Shown: piece by piece, positions 1-12,118 of the stretch
Layout of the letters: each line of letters opens with the position of its first letter
Numbering within the stretch: the first letter of the stretch is position 1
Assembly: GCF_001638985.1 (NCBI RefSeq)
Contig: NW_017265148.1
Location: 248,001 to 312,000, forward strand
Length of the DNA: 64,000 nt
Reading direction: 5' to 3'
Source of the DNA: Phycomyces blakesleeanus NRRL 1555(-)
Lineage: Eukaryota; Mucoromycota; Mucoromycetes; Mucorales; Phycomycetaceae
Made by a program: the position numbers and the translations under genes
The notes under the pieces: generated by a model
Database searches by the model: none
What the model was told of the DNA's origin: nothing
Seen by the model: the letters and a program-made list of their open reading frames with translations, nothing else

Positions 1-1806
1 TTCTTTTATATATATAATCATTATCTAGTTACCAAACGATTATTCAGTTAATCAATTTGACTTGACTTGGCTTGGCTTGGCTTTAGGCTTTAGGTTTTTA
101 GATTTTTGGGTTTGGTTTGGTTGGGATGATGGTACTCAGCAGACACTTTGATTATGAGCATAATATATATATACGTGTGTGTGTGTGTGCAAATGAAAAT
201 ATCGTTATATGGATAAGTATTACTAATTTTGAGGATCTGTAGTACAAGTACCACCTGTTAATGACGTTTTGTATATTTGACCTTTTACCCTGCTTTAATT
301 GGTGAATAGGATTTTTAAGAGTCGAGTACTTGTTAGTAAGTAAGTAAGTACTTGTGTGGGGTATGATCAACATTCAAAACAAAATAGGACCAAGTCTTTT
401 GTAATAATGAGTGATAAGGGAATATTAGGATAAAATTCAGTTCAAGGGAGTACCCTTTTGATGAGTCATTCGAATAAACAGGCTCTTTGTTTATTTTGCC
501 ATTTTGTTTGTTGATCGTACAAGCCGTTTACAGATAATCTTTATTGATTTAGTTATCGTTGGCTATTTAGATAATCAAAAGGTGCACCTTATTATTACTA
601 TTGCTATCATATTCAGTGATTTATTGGTTTACCACCCCCCCTTTAAATTATGTGCAAGATAAGGCAAATCCAATCCAACAAACAAACAAACAAACAAAGA
701 TAACGAGCCAATTGGTATCAGTCTCCCTGTATTTCATCATACGGATTGTCAATGGTATTATCTATTCCCATATTATAAGACAGTCTACAAATTCTATCTT
801 GAATACCACTCACTATTGCATAAAGCTATTATATATACATAATATCCCTATCAATCAAGGTGAATCTCATTTATGCCAAACATATAATTATCGTTATATT
901 AAAGTCGACTAATCAGCAGGGATTTGTAGACCGAACAAAATGATAATAAATGCAGGTGTTTGCAGTGATATTGAATAAAGAAGTACCATATTCTAAAGCC
1001 AATCCCATCCAGATGACCTGATCTGCTGAACTACTTACTTTCAACCTAATTCAACTCAACACAGCACATAACAGCATATAACAGCATACAGTAGCAGTGT
1101 GCGTGTGCGTGTGCGTCTGTGTCTGTGTCTGTGTCTGTATCTGTGTATGCTTGTGTCTACCTATCTTCATATACTCCATATCCGCAGCACTTTTTTCTTT
1201 TTTTGGACTCCAAGACCAGTCTCACGATAGGTAACATGCCAAAGTGTGGGTTTTACAATTAGCCTACTTTGGGATTGAAATGCCCTATTTGTCCCTCCCA
1301 ATTTTCTTATTATTTTTTTTGTTAGTCTGCAACACAGCCAATCCTCTCTATTCACAGCCTTTTTCTTTTTCTTTTTTATTTTCTTTTTTTTTATTTCTCA
1401 TACAAAAGTGTGACAGATTGAAATCAAGCTTATTTGTTTCTTTTATTTCCTTCTTTGGACTATAGAATATAATACTAGACAATATAAATAAATAATTAAA
1501 TAAAAAATGAGAAACATAGGCAGAAACAGAGACAAGAAGGGCAGAGACAGAAAATAAACCCATCATGTGCCAAAGATAGGCAATCGGCTCATTCTCTCTT
1601 TGGTTTTTTTCTTTTCTTTTTTATTAAATAAATAAATATATAAAATAAAAAAATAAAATAAAAAAAAAACTCCCTTCTTCCTAATTAATTTCTTTTTTTT
1701 AAAAAAATAAATAAATAAATCATTAAATTAATATTATCCACTTGTTTTTTTATCTAATAACTCCCCCTGTTACCATAACAACAAATCACTACACTCTAAT
1801 TATTCA
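1..1806. other. Upstream intergenic region, low complexity
   Basis: No supportable gene. The stretch is AT-rich, with a short GT run near 175-190, an alternating GTGTCT-like run near 1098-1160 and long T-rich and A-rich tracts from about 1350 to 1760. The last 150 bases before the protease start contain a pyrimidine-rich stretch followed by A-rich sequence, as is common in front of fungal genes. A TATA-like AT run lies near 1638-1651, but it cannot be separated from background composition. Confidence 0.5.
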
Positions 1807-4050
1807 ATGAGATACCCAATTGCGTCAGCCATTTCCCTCTTGTGGGCTGCATCCTCTGCCATGGCTGCCACAGTTCCTCTGTCCGCCAACAGTATGCACC
1901 AGTACAATCGCGGTCATTCTCGCAGCTTTGGTCCTGAACTCCAAAAGACATTTGTCACAAACCCTACAAACCAGCAATCATATCATCCATTGACTCAAGA
2001 TAGCCCTCTTGATATCGCTCTTTCGTTTGTCTCTTCTCAATTGACCAGTAGCGATTATGTTGTCAAGAGCTCTTATGTCTCCGATCTCAACGGAGTTACT
2101 CACATCCATCTCCGCCAGACAGTCCACGGCATCGAGGTTGCCAATGCTGATATCAATATCAACGTCGACAGATATGGCCGTATCCTATCCTATGGAAACT
2201 CATTTGCCCCAACCCTATTCAAAGCACAGCAAAAGTCCTTTTCATGGGTAAATAACATATAACACAAATGCTTGCTTTGTACTTATCCGTAGATTCTGTA
2301 GCAAAAGCTTAGCAATGTAGTCGATACATTCACAAATCCTGCCCAGGTCTTCTTCAACAAGCCCCGTCCAGCAAAGGTCCAGTCTGGCCATCAGTACTCA
2401 ATCACAAACTCACCAGACACTCCTGTCTTGGATCCTTCAGAGGCCGTCCTTTCTCTCTTATCCTTTGTCCGCAAAAACCTCCCAGACCCTCGTGTCATCG
2501 ACCAACTCTCTCCCTCCACCTTTGAGCCAATCCCTGTCTCGACTCTGCAAGACGATGGCAGTGAGTCCTGGCACATGCTGTTTGATGAGGTTCCCTTTGC
2601 CCTCTCGCCAGTCGAAGTCCGCCAGTCCTATCTCCAACTGTCCAATGGCGATCTCCAACTGGTCTGGACTGTACAGCTCGAACTAGACGACCACTGGTAT
2701 GATGCCCAGATCAATGCCCACGATGGCTCTGTAATCGGTCTGCACGATTGGGTCTCCCAGGCATCTTACTACAACATCATTCCTTTCGGCCAAAATGATC
2801 CTTCCGATTCGGCCCAGGTCCTGGTCAAGAATCCACACGACACTTTCGCTAGTCCGGTCGGATGGCATGTCCAGGCTTCTTCGTCGTCCAAGAAAGTCTT
2901 TACTACCTTTAATGTCACAATCGGTAACAATGCCTATACACACACCAACCCAGACGGTGGTTCCGGATGGCAGAACAACTATCGCCCCAAGGGAATCGTT
3001 GATGAACAGGGCGACATTGTGTTCAACTACAAGGCCGACTTTGAAAACCAGGAGCCGGTAGAGTACGAAGACGCTGCGGTCACCAATCTGTTCTATTGGT
3101 GTAACACCGCCCACGACCTCTTCCACCGCTACGGATTTGACGAAAAGGCCGGAAACTTCCAGCAGGACAACCTTGGCCGTGGCCGTAACCCAGACAAAGA
3201 CGACGGCGAGGATGATGCCGTGATCGCCAATGCCCAGGACGGATCTGGTAAAAACAATGCAAACTTTGCCACCCCACCTGACGGCAAGCACGGCAAGATG
3301 CGGATGTACGTCTGGGATCAGACCAAGCCCATGCGCGACGGCGATTTTGAGAGTGGCATCGTGATCCACGAGTACACGCACGGTGTATCGACCCGTCTGA
3401 CGGGTGGTCCCAAGAACAGCAACTGTCTTGGCTGGGGTGAGGCCGGTGGTATGGGCGAAGGCTGGGGAGATTTTGTGGCTACGATCATCCAGATGAAGAG
3501 CGAGTACACGCGTGAGGTTGATTTCGCAATGGGTGGGTGGTCCAATGGCGGTAAAGGAATCCGCAAGTACAACTACTCAACCAACATCAAGACCAACCCG
3601 AGCACCTACCGCATCATGGACCGCTTTGACTACTGGGGTGTCCATGCAAAGGGCGAAGTCTGGGCCGAGATGCTCTATGAAGTCTACTGGGATCTTGTAG
3701 ACCAGCACGGCTTTACTCCAGACTGGTTCCCTCCAACCCCTGAGGACGAAAATCTGTTTATGTCCAAGAGTGACCTGGAGCGGGTCAGAACTCATGTTGT
3801 CTCACATGGCAATACCCTTGCCCTCCAGCTGGTCATGGATGGTCTCAAACTGCAGCCCTGCAGTCCAAGCTTCACCGATGCCCGTGATGCGATCCTTTTG
3901 GCCGATCACGCCTTGACGAACGGAGAGAACTACTGTTTGATCTACAAGGCGTTTGCCAGACGCGGTCTTGGTGACGGAGCCAAACTCACAAAGGAAGGAT
4001 GGCTCGAAAGACGTGTGGAGAGCTACGAAGTTCCGGCCAAGTGTACTTAG
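1807..4050 (+). CDS. Secreted fungalysin-type metallopeptidase (family M36), two exons
   Basis: A zinc endopeptidase that should be secreted as a preproprotein and digest extracellular protein. Exon 1 is 1807-2247 and exon 2 is 2302-4050. The 54-bp intron (2248-2301, gtaaat...tgtag) is phase 0 and gives 729 residues. The start is the first ATG and is followed by a signal peptide of about 20 residues ending near an Ala-rich cleavage site. A long FTP-like propeptide runs to roughly residue 360. The catalytic zinc motif HEYTH is at about 503-507. The third ligand is Glu at about 533 in GEGWGDF, 26 residues after the second His, which is the fungalysin spacing. No frame damage is seen. It is somewhat longer than the roughly 630 residues of Aspergillus fungalysins, mostly in the propeptide. 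It converges on the RRM gene downstream. Family assignment is secure; the substrate is not. Confidence 0.95.
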
Positions 4051-4520
4051 ATGTCTTAATATTATCTGTCTTCTTAACAAACCTCCCACCTCTTTAACTT
4101 TTATATTCTATTGTTTTTATTCTTTCTTTTCCTTTTTAATTGCACATTTTCACAAACATCTTCCTCTGACTTTATCTTTCAGTTTTATTTGTCCCACCCT
4201 GCCATTATTGTTCCCATTCTTGTTATCCTCTCCTTTTTGTCTTTTATTCTTTCTTACATATATGCACATTCAAGCACGTACGCACACTTTCTTGTTTTTG
4301 TTATAAATATACAAAGTCCTCCTTGTAGGGGGTTTTTTTTTATCAATTATCATTATTGTTTGAATTTGGTCAGAGTCACATCTTCTTCTTCCTCTTCTTC
4401 TAAAGGTCAGCCTTTTCATTGGTAGTAAAAGAGAGAGAGAAAAAGAAAGAATCAGAAGAAAAAGAGAAAATTATAACGAAATCTCTGCCTTTTTTTTATT
4501 GTATATATATATATATGGAT
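4051..4520. other. Convergent intergenic region
   Basis: About 470 bp between the stop of the protease (+) and the stop of the RRM gene (-). It is pyrimidine-rich on the + strand with scattered T runs, as expected for two facing 3' untranslated regions. No separate gene is supportable. Confidence 0.5.
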
Positions 4521-4628
4521 TTATGCAAAGGAAACCGTAATGTGGTTACCTCCAACCATAACCCTATACCACAAAGAAAACCCCAATACAAATAGTCAGT
4601 TTACTAAATATTAAGCATACTAAACACA

Positions 4629-4664
<36 letters not shown>

Positions 4665-7458
4665 AATTATACATACTTGTTGTTCTGTCGCCGGAATATT
4701 ACGGCTGCGTCTTTGGAGTTAAAGGTCAGAATGGCTGTCTGTGATGATGAATCCAATTGCAAGTTCTATGTAAAGTATATAAAAATAACAACAGCAAAAA
4801 AGTCAATATCCAATCCTTTACGCATACACACAAATCTATATGTTATTGCATCTTTACCTCTATTCCTCCTGATTGAGGCATTGACCGAATATCAGCTTCG
4901 GTTACATTATTACTGAGGTTACTGATCTTCAACTTGGACCGTTGTGTGTTTGATCCAGAATTGGCGGTCGATTGGCTTGGTTTGGACGAGTCCAGGTGCC
5001 TGGAGTTTGAATGGTCAGAGATTCTCGTTGTAATAGCAGGTCGGCTATTCTTGTTATGGTTGGAGGATAAGGAAGAGGAAGGAGGAGAAGGCGATGTCGA
5101 GGACTTTAGGGGACGTGAAGTCTTGTTGATATGATTTGTATTTGTAGAAGGATGTTGTTGGTTATGATGTTGATGTTGATGTTGGTTGTTAATCTCGTGA
5201 GCTGAGCGGCCAGTGACTTGGTGCATAAGTTTTCGGATGTTTTGCGAAGCAGCAGTGTCTGCAGGATCTTGGGGGCGACGGTCTTGGGTACGATGGTTAG
5301 TCACGAGCCCAGACCCAGCATTGCTATTGTTGCTGTTGTGTCCAGTGGTTGAGGGAGACACATGTTTGGGTGAATCAATAACCATACTTGTATCAATATC
5401 ACCATTGCTATGATTACTGCTTCCTCTTCTTCCGGTCGCTTTTCCTCTGACACCACTAGCAGCTGCCTTGGCTGCAGCAGCAGCCGATCCTTTGATAGAC
5501 AGTCCCATAGTAGGCCGTGGTTCGGAGCGTGACGCATGAGTGATATGTGGTGGTGATTGTGGTGATGGTAAATCGATCATTTCTGTATGAGGAGGGTTGA
5601 ATGGAGCTCTGTTTTCGGGAGCATATTGTCCCATTCGGCGCTTTTCTTGCAAACGATGTCCATCTTTTTTTTATTAAGATTTAAGTAAGTTCATACATAT
5701 ATATATATATACTTCTTCTCTCCTTGTTACACTCCCACTTCAAATTCTACCCTCACACACACATATATATATACATATATTTGTGTTTTACCTTGGGGTT
5801 CTTGTTGATGGAACTGCTGGCGTTCGTTCTGTCGTTTTCTCTGGGCCTCGACAAGTCTTTTCCTTTGTTCGTCCAATTCGCGTTCCCGTTGCATACGATG
5901 AGGGTCCGAGTGGATTGGTATGGTTGACTGCATTGGGATCGCGCCCGCGAACTTTGGGTTTACATGGATTCTGTGTGCTGGACGGGCTGAATAATTCATC
6001 ATCGGGACACCGTACGGGTTCATTGGCATCATGCTGTAAAAATAAATTAAAGATATATATAAAAGAGATATATATATATATACAGGTATATATAGGGATA
6101 GATAGTTACACCCAAATCCAAACACCATTCACACACCCACCCACCCACACACACAAATAAATAAATAGATATATAGATAGATAGATAGATAGATAGATAG
6201 ACAGATAGACAGATAGGTAGGTATAAAGGTATAAAGAGAAAGGGAGAAATTAAGTGAAGAAGAAGAAAAAGAAGAAAAGATGGTTAACACGAAAAGAATT
6301 CCAAAAATAAAGCACAAAAGAAGTAGAAGGTTAATTAAAGGTAAGTATGTAAGCTAAAAAGTATCGTAAAGGAGTTCCCCCTTCTTTCATTTCATGTCTT
6401 TTCTTTTGGTTGCTTTTTTTTGATATTTTTGATCATAACATATTATAAATATAAATGTTTTTATAATGTAGTTCTTTTTTTTCTTCTTTTTTTTTCTTGT
6501 CTTTTTTTTTGGTTTTCTTTCTTTCTTTTGTCTTGAATATCATATATATATATATATATCTATCTTTTGTCTTTTTTTTTTACATCCTTTAGCAATGAGA
6601 GAAGAAAGGCAAAACAGAGAACCCAGAACCAGAAGAAGAAGGATAAAAAGAAGATAATGAAGAAGAGGTAAAAGAGAAAGAAAGTATAGCCAAGCAAGGA
6701 TGTAAAAATAAAGACAAACAATGGTAGAAACAAAGAGAAAAGTATATACTCGCGTACTTCATCCCCATCATGCCGAAGCCAGGATTATTCATATACATAT
6801 TCTGCATACGTTGATGTTGCTGTTGCTGTTGCTGTTGTTGTTGCAATTGTTGTTGTTGCAGTTGTTGTTGATGCAGTTGTTGCTGCTGCTGAAGTTGTTG
6901 ATGCTGAAGTTGTTGATGCTGAAGTTGTTGATGCTGAAGATGGATAGCCGACTGATTGTTACGTGCCATTGGAGCCATTGGACGTTGGTAATTAGGACGA
7001 CCGGTAGATTCTCTCATTGAAGACATTGGTCTACCCTTTCCATTCGTGTTTTCCACCTCACCATCTTCTTTTTTGTTAGAGTCTGTTAGCGTAGCCTTTG
7101 ACAAGGATACAGATTCTGATGGTTTTGTTGTCTTTGGTCCGACTCCTGTTCCTATTGTGGTTTTGATAATTCCTGTTCCCGTTCCCGTTCCCGTTTGTGC
7201 TGCTGCCGTTGCTGCTGCCGTTGTGGTAGTGGTGGTAGTGGTAGTAGAAGACCCAAAGTTTGTATTTGCTGTTGAGCTTATCGGATTCGTTGTGGAATTG
7301 TTTGATGTTGAGGATGGCTTTGTGATCTCTAGTTTGGTGGGCAAAGGGGAATCTAGCCCAAGCTCTTTATCCATCGCCTCGACATCAAAGTCATTAACAT
7401 CGAAGTCGCCAATATCTCCATAATCAAAATTTTCGAAATCAAGTTCATCGTCTTCCAT
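4521..7458 (-). CDS. Five-exon gene: acidic and Gln-rich protein with C-terminal RRM
   Basis: A predicted RNA-binding protein of 626 residues. Exons are 6758-7458, 6033-5792, 5663-4858, 4765-4677 and 4563-4521, and all four intron phases agree. The N-terminus is strongly acidic (MEDDELDFENFDYGD), followed by Ser/Thr- and Ala-rich sequence. A Gln/His-rich tract lies near residues 170-220. A Met/Pro-rich segment and a basic Arg/Gln helix around residues 285-310 come next, then a long Ser/Asn/His-rich low-complexity region. A compact RRM fills the last 70 residues: KLKISNL opens it near 558, TAILTF is the central strand and HITVSFA ends the protein. Exon 5 is only 43 bp and was chosen because it completes the last RRM strand in the right phase. 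Intron 1 (724 bp) is long for a fungus and is filled with GATA-type repeats. I do not recognise the subfamily; a role in mRNA processing or export is a guess. Confidence 0.82.
4632..4659. repeat. TA microsatellite
   Basis: A run of about 14 TA units inside the last intron of the RRM gene. It does not overlap either splice site. Confidence 0.9.
6166..6216. repeat. GATA tetranucleotide microsatellite
   Basis: A run of GATA units with GACA variants, lying within the long first intron of the RRM gene. It is the reason that intron is unusually long and low in complexity. Confidence 0.9.
6797..6944 (-). repeat. CAG/CAA repeat encoding the Gln/His tract
   Basis: Trinucleotide repeat array read as Gln and His codons in exon 1 of the RRM gene. 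It contains three near-identical units translating to LQHQQ. Mixed CAG/CAA codons suggest an old, interrupted tract. Length variation between strains would be expected. Confidence 0.85.
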
Positions 7459-9291
7459 TTTTGTAGATTTGTTTCAGGATCAAATAAGAAGAAGAAGAGT
7501 AAGAATAAGAAAGGTGTAGAGAAAGGGAGGAAGAGGGAGAGGGAGAGAAAATAAATAAATAAATAAATAAATAAAATAAAATAAAATAATAAAATATAAT
7601 ATAATATAATTTAAAATTGAAATTGAAATTGAAATTGAAATTGAAATTAAAATATATGTATATATATATATAAATCTATATATATAAAAATGTATCTTTG
7701 GCTTGCTTAACTTTTCTTTTAGTTTCTTATAGATCTATATATTAATTTATTCCACCTTTTTATTTCTTTATCTTTCGTTGTTTTTGCCCTGATTTTCTCT
7801 CTCTCTCTCTCTTTATCTTTCTTCTTCTTTTACTGTGTACGTGTTTGAACTATTGAATAACACCAACGGCAATATTAGCAAGAAGAAGCAAGAAGAAGTA
7901 GGAACCCACTGATAATGATTATCTAAAGAACTATATTATAAAAGAGGGGAAAAATCATAAAAATAAGAAACGAGAAGCAAATGGGTAATGAAGTGTAAAA
8001 GAAGGGGAGGTGGAGATGAAAAGCACAAAAAAAAGGAGGAGCTGGAAGTGTGAGGCGAAGTGTGAGGATAAAGGGGTCGTTGAAAAGTAATTTTCTTCTT
8101 TTAAAAAAAAATGGGGAGGACAGACTAAAAAGTTCAAACTATGTTTAAATGAACATTACACCATAGAAAGAAAGAAAGAAGAAAAAAGGGTGAATTTAGT
8201 GAGATTGTTGCATGTTTTCTAGGGTTTAAAGTGTGTTTTATAGTGGAATTTTATTAATTAAGCACTGATTTTTCTCTCTTTTTTAATATATTCCACTTTC
8301 TACGCCACCATGTTTTTGCAGTCAATCCAAAACACCTTTTTCTCAACTTCTTCAACCCACTACAAAATTAAAGATTATATAATTATTCAAATCTCCTAGC
8401 TTGCCCACTCAAACCTAATCACGACCACAATTAGGCTCGCATCATCTAGACTATTAAAGGTATGAGATTTCAAAATAAAAGTATGAGTATAGTGTAGGAA
8501 GCATCATTTACAAAATTGCTAAAAAGTCATCAAGCACTTGGACGCATACTGAGGCCCTTTAGCCCCGGTATTTTCAACTTGAAAAATAAAGAGATTCGAG
8601 TGTTTGTAACTCCATAATAAGAATACTTCTTCCCGTATATATATATATATGAAAGCCATTCTCCAATGCCATGGGTTAAAATAAGCTTTCAAACCTGTAA
8701 AATCTACACTTCTTATTTGCTTAAATAGGTAAAACTAGTGACTAAACACCGTAACTCTCTTGACTTGGGAGAATGTTGCCTGCCCGGTGGTTTAGATCCT
8801 GCCATTTCTTACAGTATTAAGTAAAATAAGAATGCTCGCAGCACCATCTCTTTCTCCAAGCCTCCCGCAGCATACAACCTGAAAGTGAACCATCTGCGTA
8901 TTGATTTTTATACCTTTCCCACCACGCCTTTACCACCTCAAGTAACTCTCAAGATTCAATAGTCCCGTTTTTTTTTTGGATAGTGGGTTCCCGGAACCCA
9001 ATTCTCTGCCCTATCATTGTGCACAAGACATTCAAGAACAAGATCGTTCAAGTCTTCACAGATATTGGTATGTGTCTGTGAAGGCCGATTTTGATCTTTT
9101 GAACTCTCGGATCATTGGAAATCCGACAGGGGCCCACAACCCTAACCTTGAACTCAAACAGCTTGTGTTACAAAAGTAAACTGTATTGATGCAAAAGGAG
9201 AATCGACAAAAAAATATATGTTAAATTGAACATAAGGATTAACAATACAAAAGCCATGCCAAGAGTATGATCATTGTTGGTCTGTATATAA
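7459..9291. other. Intergenic region without a supportable gene
   Basis: Simple-sequence DNA follows the RRM gene start: AAAT runs at 7549-7590, five TTGAAA-like units near 7616-7648 and CT runs near 7797-7812. Beyond 8200 the composition is more mixed. The only long open stretch, 8976-9179, has no recognisable domain, no convincing start context and no splice partners, so I do not call it. A decayed transposon end lies near 8783-8820. Confidence 0.5.
8783..8820. repeat. Possible decayed CACTA-type right end
   Basis: The bases CTGCCATTTCTTACAGT match the right terminus of the CACTA element ending at 29183 (CTGCCATTTCCTACAGTG) with one mismatch over 17 positions. The bases just before it also resemble that terminus. 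No matching left end was found, so this may be a relic of a related non-autonomous element. Confidence 0.4.
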
Positions 9292-9857
9292 CACTACACC
9301 AAAAAAATAGGAGTTTTAGAGGTGGTTTCACAGGTGGTTCCGGAGGGGAAGCCAGGGCGCGTTTTGTGTCCTCCCCCCTTTTTTCCAACCCTGAGTTCAT
9401 GTGCATTTTAATACATCTCCGCTTACCGGTAGTTTTAAGATTCTATTAATATATTGATAACCTTTTCTTTTGCTAATATTTGTCTTTCAATTGGACAAAA
9501 CTTCTTTAAGTATAGTTGAAATATTATATGCCATTGGTTACTACTAATTCATTATTCTTTTAATTTAGATTCTTTTAAATATTTCTTGCTTAATCATTGT
9601 TTTTATTGGATAAGACATAATTGCACTGTAGTGTATTTTATAAAAATACATTTTTATTGGTTTCTCAAATGGATATATTTTTTATTTATCGTTTTTATTG
9701 GTTATTACACTACACAATTACATTTTATATATCACTTTTATTGGCTGTTATGATAGACATTACATTTTATACATCATTTTTATTGGTTATAAACAGTCAA
9801 ATACATCATATACTTCCAATATTAAATATACTACTTTACACTGCAGTGGATAGTTAC

Positions 9858-9984
9858 TTACAATTGCCTCCTTTGACGGTCTTTGCAGAGATGACTGACT
9901 CTTGCAGTGGATGCCCAATTTTGATGGCATCTGGTGAAATCTATACCAACCCTCTTAAGTATGTTTGCATGTTTATTGCAAATC
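9858..9984 (-). pseudogene. Remnant of the divergent CACTA ORF-B
   Basis: The minus strand reads ICNKHANILKRVGIDFTRCH followed by QNWAST and a basic tail. This matches the minus-strand ORF of CACTA element 2 near 58690-58800 (MCAKHAMLMKDAGINLTRCH). It is the C-terminus of a second element-encoded protein, cut off by the deletion that abuts tnp2. Function unknown. Confidence 0.6.
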
Positions 9985-12118
9985 ATTGTTCGATCACATC
10001 GCTGGTGAGAATCCAATTCCTGCCAGCACAATGATACAGCTTCCTCTGGGTAGACAGCTTGCAGTTGCTTTGGCCAACGACCGCACCAGAAAAGAGATGT
10101 TGTATCGCCACCATCATACGCAAAAGGCTGATGGCAGCATTTCCGATGTCTTTGACGGACAGGCATACCAGTCAAAGAAGCATCTTTTCTCGGGTGAAAA
10201 CGACATCGCCATTTCGCTGTCTGTTGATGGGTTTGCTCCCCATAGTGTTCCGGGTTCGGTAACCATTGTCCACGTTACCAACCTCAACCTTCCCCCAATG
10301 ATCCGCTACGAGCGCAGCCGTATGATCCAAGTCGCGATCATCCCTGGTCCCAAAGCACCCGCCGACTTCTGGTCATTCCTGGAGCCTGTTCTGAAAGAAC
10401 TTCGGGTTCTCCAAGCCGGTGGAATGGTTGTGAAGACACCATCTGGAGATATTAGTGCAAAAGTCCATGTACTAATGACAACTGGCGACATCCCAGCTCT
10501 GGGAAAGATGGCTTGTCATGTGGGCCATATGAGTAAGGATGGCTGCCGCATCTGCCACGTTGTGGGTCAATCTCCTGGCCATGGCCAATATTTCCGAATG
10601 CCATCTGCCATCACCATGCGCACACCGGAAAGTTTCAAGCACTTTGATGAGGTGGCCTCATCCAGCAAAAAAGGGTTAACTGGCCAATCTCCCTTCTCCT
10701 TACTGGATTCCTTCTCTGGTCCGTTCTTCTTTGCATTGGATGAAATGCACGGCATTTGTCACGGCATTGGCAAACAGGTCTGGGGGCTCATGTGTGGCAA
10801 GTATGGAAAAGATCATCCTCTCTCTCTCTCCCTTGCTGCTCAGAAAGAAATTGGTACTGCCATGGTGTTAACCAGAAGAAGTATTCCAACATCTTTCCAC
10901 AGTGCATGGATCAACATCGCAACAAGATCAGGGTACTTCCGGGCTGTGGACTGGGCTGACTTCAGCTTGTTTGTTATCCCTACGCTTGTGGCAGAGCGTG
11001 TCCATGACCAAGCTGCCTGTAAGGCATTGCTTGACCTGGTGCAGACATGCAACCTACTCATGAGCTGGGAGTTATCAGCAGAGGAGAAAACCTTGATCAA
11101 AACGTAAGCTTTAATTATAATTAATATTATTATTTTATAACTTGTGTTAACTTATCTTTTTTTTTTTAGAAATCTCGTCGCATGGAATGCGTATCTGGAA
11201 GCCTCGCTAGCTAAAGGAGAGGTCCAGCTCAAGGTCTTTACGATCAACCAGCACCTCCTGCAGCACTATCCCGCAATGATAGAAGCGTATGGTCCCCCCA
11301 GAGCGTATAGTGCACGATCTGTCGAGAGGGCGATTGGGGAATACTCGCGAGCAATAAAGAGTAATTCGGCAATTGGAATCAACGCTGGCAACATCATGCT
11401 TGGCTTGACACAGATTCGACAGATGAGAGTTGAAAATTCAAGAACGACAACAGCAACAGTAACAGCAACAACTCTCCTTCAGTATGACGATCCCTCTGCT
11501 GGTTGGCCAATTGACCGAGAAGGTAGTAATGTTGGTACTGATTCTGACATTGAGTTCTGGGGGCCTTTGAGGAACAGAACGATTGTTGATAGTTTTGGAG
11601 GCATTTCTTGTCTTCCAGAGCTTCTTCAAAAGTTCTACGAATCAAAGGGGGAAGAGTGTAGTATGATTGAAGCAGCCATTAAAACAAGCCGTAAGGCATT
11701 TGTAAATGGTTGTGTTATTGACTCTGCACTCGACCATAATTGTGTAAGAGAGGCACATAACGTCAGACTTCAGGTTCAGGTTGATGAGAACCGCAACATT
11801 GGGCAAAGCTACTCTCCAGTCTACAAGGATTTCTTTGGGAAGCTCGTCGTTTTCTTTGAGCACAAGCTCAACAACAAGAGGTGGCCGCTTGTCCTTGTCA
11901 ATGTTTATGCAGTTCGTTTGGTAAATAGTATACCAGCAATCAACAATGGGCAAATGAAGCCAATGGTAGTTCACCTGGCAGATGTCAAAGAATTAGTTGG
12001 TTTGGTGAAGTCGGACGCGACTATAAACATAATAACAACAACAGCAACAACATATGTAGTGTGGCCAGAGCTTAACCGCGGCCCAAAACTGTCACTTGGT
12101 TCTCTTGCAGACTTATAA
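9965..12118 (+). pseudogene. Tnp2-type CACTA transposase, N-terminally truncated, two exons
   Basis: Encodes a DDE-type transposase that would cut and move CACTA ends. Exon 1 (9965-11103) and exon 2 (11170-12118) are joined by a 66-bp phase-2 intron, giving an open frame of 695 codons. Tnp2 landmarks occur in order: TMIQLPLGRQLA, SVDGFAPH (first acidic residue), AIIPGPKAPADFW, TTGDIPALGKMACH with GCRIC (second acidic residue plus metal-binding Cys), and ALDEMHGICHG. The tail ends VVHLADVKELVGLV then VVWPELNRGPKL. Compared with the copy at 59518-62527 it lacks the N-terminal zinc-ribbon part, and its apparent start lies in sequence belonging to the other ORF. Unlike the other tnp2 copies here it has no internal stop. 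It is probably non-functional alone, although the core is whole. Confidence 0.8.

Noticed and set aside
1780..1800. CACTACACT motif in front of the protease gene as a transposon end
   Set aside because: No inverted partner or duplication; chance occurrence in a 5' leader.
2683..3381. Long antisense frame opposite the protease gene
   Set aside because: Shadow of the GC-richer coding strand; no features of its own.
4300..4411. Alternative last exon of the RRM gene using the acceptor near 4412
   Set aside because: It has a fine pyrimidine tract and phase, but the peptide (LTFRRRGRRR...) does not complete an RRM. The 43-bp exon at 4521-4563 does.
8976..9179. 67-codon open frame
   Set aside because: No domain, no splice partners and composition like surrounding sequence.
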